DNA of 64,000 nt. It comes from Dryococelus australis (taxonomy: Eukaryota > Arthropoda > Insecta > Phasmatodea > Phasmatidae). Location of the stretch: the NCBI GenBank assembly GCA_029891345.1, contig CM057009.1, positions 230,259,178 through 230,323,177 of the forward strand, given 5' to 3'. The notes under the pieces were generated by a model. It had not been told where the DNA came from. It made no database searches and worked only from the letters and a program-made list of their open reading frames with translations. Positions 46,860-60,010 of this stretch are shown here, in pieces; positions within the stretch are counted from its first letter, which is position 1; every line of letters starts with the position of its first letter. Made by a program: the position numbers and the translations under genes.

Positions 46860-48520
46860 CCATTTGCTCTCGACTATAAAAAATCCTTACACAAAATGCA
46901 GCTCTCTGTAAAGCAGACAAGATTCATTGTTACATGAAGCAAAATATTTTCTGATCAAAATGCAACAAAGCACAAACCAGCTTATATGTGCCTTAAAAAA
47001 ACTCCTTGTAATAGTGATAAATCCATGTTGTAGACAACCACCTGTAGAAGTCTATGATTCATCATATGCTGAATATATAGACGTTATCAGACAAATTGAA
47101 GTATTCCATGTCTATTTAGTAAACATCTGTCTTGTGTTATAGTCTGTAAACAATTTGTCTCGCATAATAAGAAGTGCTTAATTTTTCGAAATTATAAAAC
47201 AATATCCACTACCTATCATGATAGAAAACTTTTTTTGTGTGGAACAATTTCGTCGCCAAATTCTCTCCGCTTAAAAAATTTGCAACCGTCTAAAAAAAAG
47301 TCACCTTAATTTTTGAGAAATTTTTATTTTATAATGTAACATATCTGCACTTACAGAAAACATGCACACTATAATATGCAAATACAATCATGCTAAAATA
47401 ATTAAATGTTATGTCTAATAGAAAACAATTATGCAGTTTTAAAATTTATGTATCTTACCTTAATACTGTAGCACAAAATGAAAATGCAATAAAATCTGGG
47501 TAATTACAATCTACTTTGGAAAAAGAAATGTACTTGGTAACCAAAATTTTCCTAAGCAGACAAATTCATTGGTGTTTGAAGGGAATACTTTCATAGTTGT
47601 AATATAACAAATCATGAACCAACATGTCTGCTAACTAGAATTCTTCCTGTTTTCAACATTGTAGACAACCACTATCATGATTCCGTGAGTCATTACACTT
47701 TGGGTATAAAGTCAATACTATTATACAGATCCACTTAACAGAAACACTTTTCTAATATTGTTAACAATAAACACTCCTACTGTGCTTTATAAAATATTGC
47801 TCAAGGTATCAACACTATACAAAATAAATATCTTGATGGCAAAATTTGTTTCGTGGCAAACACAAACTCCTTTTTGCTTAAAAAAATTTTTTTTAAATAA
47901 GCCTATAAAAGTCATTTTCATATTTGCAGAAAAATACATTTTAAAATTTAACATATTTACACTTAAAATATAACATGCATACTATATAACACCTCTACAT
48001 GCTAAAGTAGATGTTATGTTTGGTGGAAAGACTTATACCTACATTTCAAAGTTTTGATGTATTTTATAAAAGTAATAGCATAAAATGATTATGCAACTAA
48101 GTCAGTCATATACTTTGGATAAAAGGATTTTTGATAACCAGCATTCTGCTAATCAAATTCATTGACACACTAAGGAAATCTTTTCTCATCATAATCTAGC
48201 AAAACACCAACCTACATATCCTTGCATAAGAAATAAAATTTTTTGTAGCATCAACACTTTGCACAATGATTCAAAAAAAGACCTTCCCTATAATATTATA
48301 AACTACCTTACTCCTACAAGACTTATAAAAATTATTCCTGTCTTCAAAAATATAAAAATTAATACAGCTATCTTCTTAGCTTCCAAAATCCCTCTTCGGA
48401 TCAGGTTGTAAAAATTCGCATTCAGTTTTCCGAAAATACATTTTACAGTGTTTCTTTCATACTGCTACAGCTCAGAATAGAACACATTTGTCTCAAATAT
48501 TTTGCTTAGTTAACAATACA
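46860..48520. repeat. tandem array of about 630-bp units, about 2.6 units
   Basis: TTGTAGACAACCAC at 47028 and 47661; AAGCAGACAARATTCATTG near 46910 and 47553, with CTAATCAAATTCATTGACA near 48150; ACATGCATACTATA-type word near 47365 and 47973. Spacings cluster at 600-640. Units are AT-rich and diverged, with no sustained frame. Confidence 0.6.
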
Positions 48521-48656
48521 TTTTAAAACAAAACAATTAAATTACTATTTCCTAACATTAATTAATCTAAAATTTTAACCTTTCGTACAAACTTATGACT
48601 ATGTAAAATTTTTTGATCCAGGTACATCATAAAAGCACGGTGAAAAGCTATTTTAA

Positions 48657-51626
48657 CACATTAATGACTAACCGGATTTCAAGACTAATTCTCCCTGGAC
48701 CAATTTTATTCCTATACTGTTTTATCCTTAAAGGACTGCTGAACCTATATTTATAGAATAAGTGAAGCTTAAATATCAATATATACTAATATAATTGATA
48801 ATTTCTAAAGAGGGTGTATACTATATCTGTTGTCTATTGGGACTGATTGTAGTGGGCGTATATGCCCACTCTATGCTTTTAGAAAAGGGGAGGAATGTTC
48901 AGCGACAATTTCTGCTAAGGGGGCATTCCTGGAATGTGGGGGGAAGGGTGGTGAGGTTCAGCGATGTTTGTTGCTTGGAATGGCATTTCAATAATATTTG
49001 GCGATGTAGAGGTAAGCAATCAACATACGATAGTCTTTCTTTTTTAGTGCTCGTCTGTTCTTCAAAATGCCTAGACGTGTTTCTTCGCAAATGCAGGACT
49101 CTAAACTACAAGCTACTGGAATCTGAGGACTCGTAAGTCGGGTGATGACATATTATCGGGTGACAATTTATCTGATTATCCTGTCTATGGTGAGGCAGTT
49201 TCTAGCCAGTGTTCAGATTCATTGGAAGAAGACGAACCGAATTTCGTACCAGAAATGTCGCTGGACAGTGATAGGATGTGGTGAATCAACATGGTCGACA
49301 GAAGCACTTAAAAAGAAATTTCTAACGAACTAACTAATATAGAGAAAGTTCCCATTGTTGAGGAAAACTCTTCAGGACAAACGAGCACATTTTTGACACA
49401 AATTGGAAACATCCCCAGTGTTGTAAATTTTTTTTTAATTTTATTATTTCTCATGGTGTAACACAAGAGCTTAAATAAATGTTGATAGAGGCAAGTCCAT
49501 GTGAAGTTTCAGAGATATTGGTATATTGTGAAATTTTTAGGTTGATGGTAGAAGAAACAAATAGGATTGCCAGTCAGGAATAAAAATATTTGTGTAGAGC
49601 ATGCAATATTCAAATAAGTTCCCACAAATGAAGGTGAAACGAAAAATGTTTTGGGACTTATTTGCTACATGGGTTTGGACTATATGCATTCATTGCGCAG
49701 CTATTGATGTACTGACCCATTTTATAAAAATGAAGTTGCTCCATCCTGAATGCCCAGAAATCGATTTAAACTTTTACTACGTTTTTGGCATTTTTCAAAC
49801 AATGATGAAAGCCCCCCAGGAGACAGACTGTACACACTTTCAGCTTCACAGAACAACTAATCAACATTTGTCAGTGAGGTTTGATACTACCTCAAACAGT
49901 TAGTGTTGATGAATCATTAGTGCAATTTAGGGGTCATTTGGGATTAAAACAATATATCCCTAACAAGGCTGCAAAATATGTCATCAAAGTATACAAATTG
50001 TATATAAATCAAGGCTACACTTGGAGTTTCAAATTGTATGGTGGCTAGGGAAGGGGTTATAAAGTCGCTGTGCCCACGAATATGGTACTACAACTGTCAG
50101 AAAAACTGCTTGATGAAGGAGCAACCATCGTGACCGACAATTATAATTCTATCATTGAGTTGGCTAATAAAATATTAGAGCTAGAAACGCAATTGCTTGG
50201 CACACTCTGATCTAATAGAAAAGGTAATCCAAAAACTGTTATCTCAAAAAAGTTGAAAATGAGAGAGGCAATTGCAAAATAAAATGGCCAAGTAAATAGA
50301 TGTGTTGAAATGGAAAGATAAATGTTAAGTCCTTATGATTTTAACCACACATTCTGCTGAAATGGTTGAAATCGAATGGAAAAAATGACAAATAGTGAAG
50401 AAACTGTAAATGATAGTGGACTACAACCATAGTAGAACATATATAGACACATCTGACCAGATGTCATCCTACTCTACGAGTTTATGTCGTACTGTGAAAT
50501 GGCACCACAAAATTGCTGTGGAGATGATATTTTGGAATTGCCCCAATGAATGTGATTTTTGTCTACAACAGTTTTCGGCACGAAATGAAGAGTATAACGG
50601 ATTTCAAAGAGGCAGTGATGAGATACTTGTAGAAGGAAGCTAAAAATACTCCAACTGCATCCACTTTCCCTTCACCAACTGTATCAAAATGTCGATCATT
50701 CAAATCCCACAGATTTGATAAGAGGCCAGGAAAATTTGTCAAGGTAAAGAAATACTGCAAGCGTTGTTACACAAAATTACAAGAAGGGCTGACTACATAG
50801 AATAAGGTAAAAAAAGGTGTCATATATTGCAGAAATTGTGAGAAAGGACCCACCTTTATATTGAATGCTTTCACAAATATCAAAAAACTAACTAAATTTA
50901 GTTTCTTTTCAGACTGTTCTAGTTCCAGTGTTATTGGCAATTCGTGTAGGTTTTTTTTTGTAAATAACACAAAATATACAAAAAAAACTTCACGTGTATG
51001 CATTCCACATTTATAGGACAATTTTTAGAGGAACATATTTGTGCAAGAAGAAATATTTTTTGAGGTTCATTTCCTAATTTTGTTATGCAAAACAATCTAA
51101 GTACTTTTTTTACTAGCATAAAAAATAATGTGAAAAATCTCTTGTGTATTTACTTTTCCATGTTTGTAAATATGCCTAGGCCAATTTTTAGATGGTACAT
51201 TTGTGAAACAAGAAATATTCTTTGTGGTTCTTTTCATTGCATTTCTATGTAAAAACAAGTCGTATGTTTATTTCTGATGATTAATTGTTGTTGTGAATAG
51301 ATCTCCTGTGTACTTGCATTTCCATTCTTGTGTGTAATATATAATGTTACAAACATATGGTATTATTAATTTTCACTATTTTATGAACAACATGATACAT
51401 ATAATAGATTAATAAGAAAACAAATATAGAACACAAAACAATTGTTACGTTATTTATCGACCATAGCGGGTATATTGTGCTACGAATGCTATTTCCTAGC
51501 AGGCAACCAGGATTTAGAAGCAAGGGATTTGTGACATAAAAATTCCACTAGCAGTCGTATGCACAACTATGGACCAGAGAATAATTCATTTTGCAGTTGA
51601 ATATGCCCTCCATGGTAGTTAAAGTG
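48657..51626 (+). mobile_element. piggyBac element, decayed
   Basis: Flanked by TTAA at 48653-48656 and 51627-51630, the target site of piggyBac. The left end CACATTAATGACTAACC and the right end (reverse complement) CACTTTAACTACCATGG share the first 8 bases with one mismatch. Further in, both ends carry AATT-TTCTC-TGGNCCA-type subterminal words. Length about 3 kb is normal for an autonomous member. The interior encodes a dead piggyBac transposase. Ends are inferred from motif similarity only. Confidence 0.65.
49040..50880 (+). pseudogene. piggyBac transposase, decayed
   Basis: N-terminal acidic stretch near 49160-49280 (SDSLEEDEPNFVPEMS). Central DDE-like core near 49905-50200: VDESLVQFRGHLGLKQYIPN with KAAKYVIK, then TIVTDNYNSIIELANKIL; these hold two of the three conserved Asp. 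A GTL-like and NRKGNPK segment follows, then a region around 50290-50560 that fits the third-Asp/insertion part but is heavily damaged. C-terminal cysteine cluster near 50750-50860: YCKRCYTKL and YCRNCEKGPTF, as in the zinc-binding C-terminus of the family. Stops occur in every segment (for example after KLYGG near 50047 and after GTL near 50209), and frames shift between the N-terminal and core parts. Inactive. Confidence 0.75.
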
Positions 51627-51831
51627 TTAACTGTTTAACCATAACTACAGAAGGAATGCATTTAACATCACACAAGTAATATTTCAAGTAAAGCAAACTG
51701 CAGTTTACCGTTTCAAAGAGCAAATGATTTTGGTGCTATGATATACTTAGGAGCCACCCAACAGTACTAACAATATTTAAAACACAAACTAAGAACATTA
51801 AGAGCAGCCATTAATACATAATATTTAGAGC

Positions 51832-52260
51832 TTATAACCATAATATTTCATGAATCACATTGAGATTTTCTGAAAATAATAAAGCCGTACAAATAACCTG
51901 AAAAAGTTTCTTTGCCATCTTAGTTACTGTGGGTAGTCTTGCCCGTTTCAAGAACAATTTGTTAAAACTACATGTTATCCTTGTTCTTTCGAAGACAAAG
52001 TAGTCAACTACATTACTTACAATGCACACAAATAATAATAATGTAAATATAAAATAGTAGCTCTGTTTCTTCAATGGTGGTCCCAAGGTATAGTAGATAA
52101 ATAAGGCGATGGCCAAACACAGGCAGGACAAAGTAACACAAGCTTCAGTGATCGCCGCACGGTATCGCATGACAAATGATTCTGCATAGAAAAAGATATG
52201 AGCATGAATTATCCCAACTATTGAGAACACACAAATAAAACCAGCAAATATGCCAGGCAT
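51832..52260 (-). CDS. hypothetical small multi-pass membrane protein (possible host exon)
   Basis: An uninterrupted 142-codon minus-strand frame, the longest outside repeats and unlikely by chance in such AT-rich DNA. Three hydrophobic segments are visible at residues about 4-25, 36-58 and 68-90, separated by charged loops (MRYRAA; GPPLKKQ), followed by a basic tail (FLKRARL, TKMAKKL). No signature of a named family was recognised; it resembles small tetraspan-type proteins only in layout. An in-frame TAG lies five codons upstream of the ATG, so this ATG is the first possible start. A splice-acceptor-like TTTATGTTGCAG/G ends at 52293, so the exon may begin at 52292 with a short 5' UTR. The piggyBac end lies about 200 bp downstream. 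Could still be a repeat-borne frame. Confidence 0.35.
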   Translation of the reverse strand: MPGIFAGFICVFSIVGIIHAHIFFYAESFVMRYRAAITEACVTLSCLCLAIALFIYYTLGPPLKKQSYYFIFTLLLFVCIVSNVVDYFVFERTRITCSFNKLFLKRARLPTVTKMAKKLFQVICTALLFSENLNVIHEILWL

Positions 52261-54330
52261 GCACTTCTGTTCCTAGGGTGTATGTGGTGTGCCTGCAACA
52301 TAAAGTCATTCCAAGTTATCTAAGCAATAAAAGGAACTTTGGCTGCACTAATTTTGAAATAAATTTGGTTAACTTCGTTACCAAAATGGTGCTTATAAAT
52401 ATTTCAGTGCCACAATTTATTATAAATGTGTAACATATCACAAATTTGGGATGTTAAATAACAACCTTGTTATTAAATAAAAATATTTAAATTTAAGATA
52501 TGTGCAGTTTTTTTTATCCAATGTTAAATGCAGATGCTTGGTATGCATATGTCAATCAGCACTAGTATTTCACTATCTTATATCATATAATGAACCAAAT
52601 GTAACTATGCATAGATACACAAAAAGTTTTAAGATCGATATACTATATATTCACAAAGCATAAGAACTAGTTATGAAGTAAGTAGGCCGAAACACTGAAA
52701 TTCACTATCATTCTAGGTACTCAAATCGTAGCTACACAGAATTGGAAATGACTAATGATAGCCCCATGTTCGGGCAAGCGAGTTGACACATTTCGGGGTG
52801 GCCACAGGCTCTCAGAATTAGATATGAATGTCCGGAGGGCACCAGCTAACCAAATATGGGAACCAACTCGGGTTAGCATGAGGCTCTTGAGGTGGGTCAG
52901 GGTCGAAAAGCCCGGGCTAATGACCCTGTGCCCAGTGTCTTTATCAAATAATGCGTGCAAGTAAAGAACGGCGGATGGATATTCGGCGATGCTTACACTA
53001 CCGAGCTGGGGTATTGTGTCTCCCCAGTAGGCTTTCCCAAACTCTGATGTACACACTTCAAAAATAAATACATATTATACACTTCAACATACTTCAACGT
53101 GGAGCATGTTGCAGTATCGGATGGTTTTGAGTGCCATGGCCCTTAAACTCTTCGTGAGGCGGAAATAACTGTACACAAATACACACTTTGAGAAACTGCA
53201 TGTTCTTTTGATAACTAAATATGCGATTGTACAAAACAGTTAAGCAGGCATGTGGCACAAGGGCCCACACTGGGCAATACTGATAGAGAAAGCATCAATG
53301 GACATGCAAATATATATTAAGTGAAAATTATGCCAGAGAGGCCTGGAGTCTGCTCCAGAGGAAGGCGTTCTCGGAGGTGCATGGAGAACTAAGTTAAAAG
53401 GTTCCAAAATAAAATAATGTATTGATATGAGCCGAGTGCTCTCGTGTGCTCTTATGGCTATTTGTGCCACCACAGTCAGCTATGGCATTAGTGCATGCCA
53501 GGGGCGAGTCGTATAGCCCAGAGTACGTTGGTACAGGCTGCCAGGAACAGCGTTTAACTTTCCCGGTGACCCGAATCGCGTATCTCTAAATCAGGTAACT
53601 CCAAATCGGCCGTTTAACCTATTTCTCTCAAAGGGAACACTTGCAGTCAATAAGTTACTCGTCTGGCATCGTGTCCCTGTGAAGCCACGGCCGTCAGACG
53701 ACAGTAACATTGGAGGGAACGTGGGGGCTGCCTGTATAACAGCATAACACGTGTCTCTAGTTTGGTGTGTGTCGGTGGGCATGTAGGCCGAAGTATAATT
53801 GTAACGATGGTGTGAAGTGTTTCAAAAGACTAGTTTGTATACCCCATTCATTGTGTCAAGATGCTACTCGTGTGGTCACAGGTGTTAAAATGAATTCCTT
53901 TGTAGGTGTGCAGAATGAAGCTGCAATAATATCATTTTAGCATTCAGCTGCATCTCATATACCATAGGTGTGACGTTAAGGAAAACAAATGTTCACAGGA
54001 CGTAACTTTATGTAACCGACGGTCTGTGAATGACAATATGCAGTACTTTCTCCAGTACCAGATTTGGGAGGAGTTTTTAAGATAATAAATGTACAGGGTT
54101 TTAAATCTTCATTATATAACATTTTTCACGCAGTTTTCATCCTGTATATTCATGTTTATTTAAACATTCGTAAGGGGGATGGCATTCCCGTGGTTTCATC
54201 ACAAAACCTGTTAATTTATCATTCAGAGCCACAGGAATGTCGCCAATATGTGTAATGTAATTAATAGGAATTAAGAGGGCATATAGAAGTGTTATATAAC
54301 CTTTGTGTAAGAGTAAAGGCAAAAAGGATC
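52261..54330. other. spacer, nothing firmly recognised
   Basis: Contains a 111-codon minus frame at 52721-53056 and a 69-codon plus frame at 52755-52964 through a GC-richer patch, but no family signal in either. The region 53480-53790 is also somewhat GC-richer. Confidence 0.4.
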
Positions 54331-54339
54331 ATGAGCTAG

Positions 54340-54470
54340 CACGAACCTGAATGCACCCTCAGCTTTCGCCCGCGCGGAACTGAGCAGGGTTCGGAGTCTG
54401 ACCTCCGCCATCAGCCAAAACGCTACTCGGGAACCGGACTCTTCAGTGCGTCCTCTCGGTATAGCCATTT
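54340..54470. other. short CG-rich patch
   Basis: TTTCGCCCGCGCGGAACTG and CCGGACTC words in an otherwise AT-rich context. It might be a promoter or a repeat remnant. No start or exon can be supported. Confidence 0.2.
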
Positions 54471-56330
54471 TTGGGAATTAATAATTAATTAATCAATATT
54501 GTAACTTCTGGAACCTATTTGCCCTTATTCTAATAATGTTAGGCATACCAAAAGCTAATTTTACTGTAAGAACTTAAGTGCGCAGTATCCATTCATCGGC
54601 TATCGGCAGGCTACAGTGCCGAGCATGCATAATAGAGGTTTGTAGAATACATGATCAGTTGTATTCAGTTAGATGCTATGAATGTGTGTGTGATTAATTC
54701 ACATCTTTTTTTTATTTTACCTTACGTAATTTAGGGCAAGGCATCCTTAAGGCCGAAGTTTAACATCAGTGCTTTGTGTTGAGTATTATGTTTCCCACCT
54801 TCCATAGGCAGAGTAGAGTCAGTGTTTGTCAACGGGTGTGTAAGGGGTCCTTTACTCTTACGCTTGTATTGTGGTAGAAACCACTATTTTAACATCAGTG
54901 CCGGTAAGTGTATGACGAATACCGTAACAAGCATGACTACAACCACCAGGAATCCCCGTGACTGTCGGCCCACGACTCCAACATTTGCTCAAACGAGCTG
55001 GCGGCAGGCAACACATAAACTCGCCCCTGCCTTGGGTAAGAGGCAGTGCGACCCACATCATTCCTGAAAGGGGGCACACGTCAGTCTATTTTAATTACAT
55101 TATAATTACAAAGAATCTTCTCCTCCAGACATGTAGACAGCCTGCCCTGATGACAACTGATTTCAGACTGAGGAGGGATCGGCATGCCGAAGCTAGTGGG
55201 AGTTACACTTGCCTGCCAAAACAAAAAATTCCTAACTCAAAAAATGAAAAGATTGAGATGAGACATGGATCCCTTTTTAATTACATAATAATTGCACTGT
55301 GTGCATTGCAGATTAGTTGCATACAGTAAAAACAGTTAAGAATTATGTGCAGTAATTTATATAGTGTTTTTAGAAATTTTCCATAAAGTTATTGTATGGT
55401 TCCTGTAAGAGAAATACACAGACAAACACTCGGAAATTCTTAATAAACAATATAAACATTAATTTAGCACACTGTAATTATATTTGAAATTATCTGAAAT
55501 ATGCCATATTAAATTTGGTGTGGTGAAGTTTAAGTTTTAGCATCTCAACAAACGGCATCAAAATACTTATTACTCATAAAAAATGCAAAACATTATTAGT
55601 TCAACTGAGAACTATATAGCGAATACTTTATTTATGGGTATCATGATGCACTGTTTAGATTTACATAATATAAAGGGAGTAATGATATAGAAATGACCAA
55701 GTGTGTTCGGCAATTTGTATCACTTGTGTTATGTGTTTATTGCAGGGATTCCTTTGCTTTCATTTAATGCACAATATTTAATTATTGTGATTATTATGCA
55801 AAAGGATTTTATATTATTCATTCACTTTCTAATAAGTTACATCTTATGACATTAAAAGTATTTACACTGATTCACTTGATCGAGTTTGGTCCCATGGCCT
55901 ATGTTCAGCGGCATGTGGCCTGTAACTAGGTAGGGCAGTTTATACCTTGGCCGGTAGATGGTGTGTACAGATCGACAAGGGATCTGGGGGAAGCAATGGG
56001 CGGCATCAAGAGCAGTGTGCAGTATTTATTGAAATGTAGGTTATTTGTAAACACTTAGCCTCTAATAGCCCCGTCTCTAATTTCCCCAGACACTTTTAAC
56101 AGCTCTGCCAACATTGTAATATAAGCCCACTACTTATATTGGCCACAAATTAATATAAACACTGTCATGTGACTTTAATTTAATTCTGATATCAAATGCT
56201 CAGAGATCTAAGTTGATTTCAGTAAAAAAGATTAGGATTAATGAACAGCGTTTGAAGTTTATGAAGTTTTTAATTATTATGTATTAATGACATTAATGTT
56301 GATTTCCACACTCTGGAACATTCCAGCTAT
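54471..56330. other. spacer, nothing recognised
   Basis: Two GC-richer islets near 54900-55080 and 55880-56010 without coding support; the remainder is AT-rich. Confidence 0.4.
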
Positions 56331-56339
56331 TCTACATCA

Positions 56340-56720
56340 TTACTAACGACTCCCTCAGTCACCTCAATCCTATGTTTAATTGTTCTCTCATTCTTGTTCA
56401 CCAACTCTACTATTACCCCACTCCACCTTCTATCCTTTCCCTCATCACATGTTGGTCATGCTGTTCCTTCTAAAGTCTTCCCTCCCAATAATTCATACAA
56501 CCACTCAACCCTCAACACATTCACATCCTCTCCTGGCTGCATTTCCTCTTCAGCTTTCCTGTCGTTCATCTCAGCCATAGTCTCTCAGCCCTACACACAT
56601 TCACTGCACACCTATTCCTGCCTCAGTGATCCCAGCCCACCAGCTTTCATCACTGCACAGTTACTTTGAAACCTGTTACTTCACTGATCCCACTACGCTG
56701 CACTTCCACTATCAACCTTC
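56340..56720 (+). repeat. pyrimidine-rich low-complexity tract
   Basis: CTC/TTC-rich strand asymmetry over about 380 bases, producing overlapping 66- and 91-codon frames without any domain. Confidence 0.4.
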
Positions 56721-57239
56721 AGCCACAACTTCTCACTCAGCTGTGAACAGCTTATATATTGTGTTGTACCCCAATACATTTTTTTTGTAGCAATTTTCCT
56801 ATATTTTATTTAATGATGTTGAACAGAGTCAATATATTAGTTTAATTTCAAATGGGGATTTTATTTTATTTCGATTAGATTTGAGGATAATGAGAGAGAT
56901 AATTATCTAACTAAATTTTATTCATTTTAACCTAATGAGGGCTTTCTTACAGTCACATTTTTCTGGCCTCACCACCTCAAGAAAAATGCTTCAGCCAAGT
57001 AGTCATGCATTTCTGGGCAATATAATTGCACACACAATTATTTAACATTCCATGTATTTTCTATGTTGCAGTTGCATCTGGCTGCAATTTTTTTGCAGTG
57101 TCATACAAACTCAGTAGTTTTTCACATCGCATAAACTATTTTCACACTCTTGCCAGGCACTAAAGACATCTAAAGCTACAATTTTGTTAAGCTTATGACA
57201 TAGTATAAAATTATACTTAGTATATATAAATACATTTCT

Positions 57240-59160
57240 ACAAGATATGTTAAATTCCTAGGATAACCCTCGAATACAAAATTATGTTGCAAAAAAGTAT
57301 TAGTTTTCATAGAGGGCTGGTGTATAACTAAAAAGATATATAATTAATGAGAGAATAACAACATAATTTCCAGCTTCCTACCAAGTATGGCACACTTGGA
57401 GGATAATGCCCAATTTTATACAATATTCAGATGAGTTACTAACAGTTGCCCAACAGAATATAGTACGATAGTATGCTGATAATTATTTATAAATTCCTTC
57501 AGGGTATGTTAAAATCTCAAAATTACCCACTTACATTTAAATAATATATATGATTACAAGAATCTTCTGTTCTTAACTCTCAACTATGCTAACTAGAAGG
57601 ATAATTACATAAAAATATATATTACAATATTATGTGGTGATTTTATTTTTTAATTTTAAGCTAAATATGTTGAAATCTGAGGATACATCGCAATTCTATA
57701 AGGAATGTCTTGAGTTTACTGATAGATCCGTGACTAGACAGTTGTTCTTGATGTATAACTCCATATATGAATATAAGCGGGAGGTAAAGCAAGAATGTAA
57801 TGTTGGATTATTACCAGAAGTGTCGACTTCTTCAGGATATTTATAATTAATATTGTAGGGTCATTAACTTACAGATACATTCTCGGTTACACAATTGTAC
57901 TCTATGTACACCAACATAATGTTATTTATACTTCCCAACCAGGGCACAGAGTTCTTTAGCCCAAGACAATAATATTGTGCTTATCCAAGCAGATTCGCTT
58001 AACTAGTTAATACATTCCTGTTATTTGCTCCATATTTCGGACATTGTGAACACTCCAAAACATGTCAATCAATTAAAATCAGAGGATTACTACACAAACA
58101 TAATTATTATGCCCAGAATCTACTAATAGTATAGTTCCCAATTTGTTGAACTCTGAGATTAACTTACAGTTGTAAATCATCTTGCTATAATTTAATAATA
58201 GATTAGTGTCAGTACACATTAAGTTTAAAATATTTAGTAGATTCCTGCAAGGTATGATGAGATGATTAGTTTTCCTTACAAATATTCAAAATATACCGAA
58301 TACTTACTAAAATATTCCTGCCAGATATGTTGATATTTGTTAAATGGTGGTGAAAATTTACTATTTGATACCCGAACAATCATTAGTACTGGATGCATAT
58401 CTTCATTAATATAAATATATTGCATAATAGTATGGAAAAAAATTTCCATGGATTCCTTCAAGATATATGTATGTCTGAGGATAATTCAGTAATATAGAAA
58501 ATATATGATTTAATTAGAAGAGACCTGAAAAAATTTCAAACTCAATGACCTGGAGGCTATACTTTACAGTTTGATGTGCAAATATGCAGATATCAACTTC
58601 ACATTGTTTTGCTGTCACAGTAGAAGGCGACAATTCAACACTATTCTCCAGAAGGTGACATGTACTTTGTGGACCAATGGCTAATGTTATATAAACATAA
58701 GTGTTTTGAATTCTAGCTTGCCCAAAATGAATATATGAATTCTTCAGTTCTCTAGTAATAAAATATATGCTCCCTAGATATAAAGAGTATAACTAGAAAA
58801 ATTACTTATGGATTCCAGCCAAATTGATTGAACTTGAACGATAATCAACTTATCTATAATGCATTATGAGAATTTGCCTACCCATATCCGAAATACATGT
58901 TGAAATCTACAGTGCATATTAAGGAATATTAATAATTTCTCTTTGCCGAATCGTTTCTCATATAATCTTGTCAGATATTTTGGAATTTAAAATAGCTTAC
59001 AAATAGTAATGGGAAGACATAAATAAACTCATATATTAGTCCAGGGCATGTTTACTCTTGAGTGTAATTCACAAATATATATAGTATGCCATACACTTAT
59101 AGATTCCTGCAAGACCTGTGTAATTCGAGTAATATCTACACAAATGTATTTGTTGTGAAA
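57240..59160. repeat. degenerate tandem array of about 140-bp units
   Basis: The core word ATTCCTNCAAGATATGTTGA, followed by AATCTGAGGATAA, recurs near 57244, 57384, 57502, 57663, 58064, 58323, 58460, 58820, 58972 and 59110. Spacings are mostly 118-161 or near multiples of about 135. Units are highly diverged and some are lost or unreadable; a weaker copy near 58249 breaks the phase. Confidence 0.5.
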
Positions 59161-59389
59161 GTATTACATATGTGTTGGTTTCATAGGATAACTAAAAACT
59201 GTACATATTTGTTAGAGATATTACAGGCTGATTCTCAACTGGTTTTTGTACTTAAAAATTAACGGAATAATTGAAGATGTAATAATAGTTAGCCGAGAAT
59301 TGGCACATACATTTTCTCTGAGTATTATATAATCCAATACTATTATTTAAAGTATTATGTTCGATAACTTTTATGAATATTCACATGGT

Positions 59390-60010
59390 TTTTTCAACAT
59401 CATTCAAGGTTGTGAGACCAAGTTCTAGGTTTTCTGCATCTAATGTGATGGCAGTAGCCTGTAAGGTTTGGGTGCTGAAATTAATGTATTTTTTCATACG
59501 GTTATAGTTTTAAAGTTCGTACAAGTTCATGGGCTCAAGGTAAATGTAGTCGACATCTAATATTGGGGTAGTACTGTGTTATGTATTATGCTTGTTGACT
59601 GTTATACATTCTTTCTCGAGTTATTGTTTTCAATGTCATCCAAAGTAATGTGGTGCAGGAAGTCTATATCCAATATGGTGGTGGTCTGTAAGGTATTTTA
59701 TTTGCTCACTTAAGTGATTTTTTCTAGAATTTTTGTTTTCAAGGGCATTCAAGGTAATGGGTTCAAGGTCGAGGAAGCCTTCATCTAATATAGTGGTAAT
59801 AGTGTGTAATGAATTATTCTTGCCACTATTTGTTAATTTTTTAGTGATTCTTTATACTCAAGATCATTCAATCTCTTGGGTCAATGTACAAGTCATCTCT
59901 TTATAATTTGGTGGTAGAAGCCTGTAAAGGTGTTCCTGCTCAATATAAAGTATTTTTAATATGCTTTTAATTTTCAAGGTCATACAAGCTCATAGGTTCA
60001 TGAAAAAGCT
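59390..60010. repeat. 116-bp tandem array, about five and a half units
   Basis: TCATTCAAGGTNATGGGTTCAAGG and variants recur near 59398, 59515, 59632, 59742, 59861 and 59977 (steps 117, 117, 110, 119, 116). The in-phase word CATCTAATAT.GTGGTAGTA.TGTGTAA supports the same period. It begins about 230 bases after the array of about 140 bp and shares no obvious unit with it. Confidence 0.75.

Noticed and set aside
48657-51626. Domesticated piggyBac-derived host gene
   Set aside because: Stops and frameshifts throughout and visible element ends argue for a plain decayed transposon.
52721-53056. Host exon on the minus strand near 52.7-53.1 kb
   Set aside because: The frame is open on both strands in a GC-richer patch, with no domain and no splice context that I can support.
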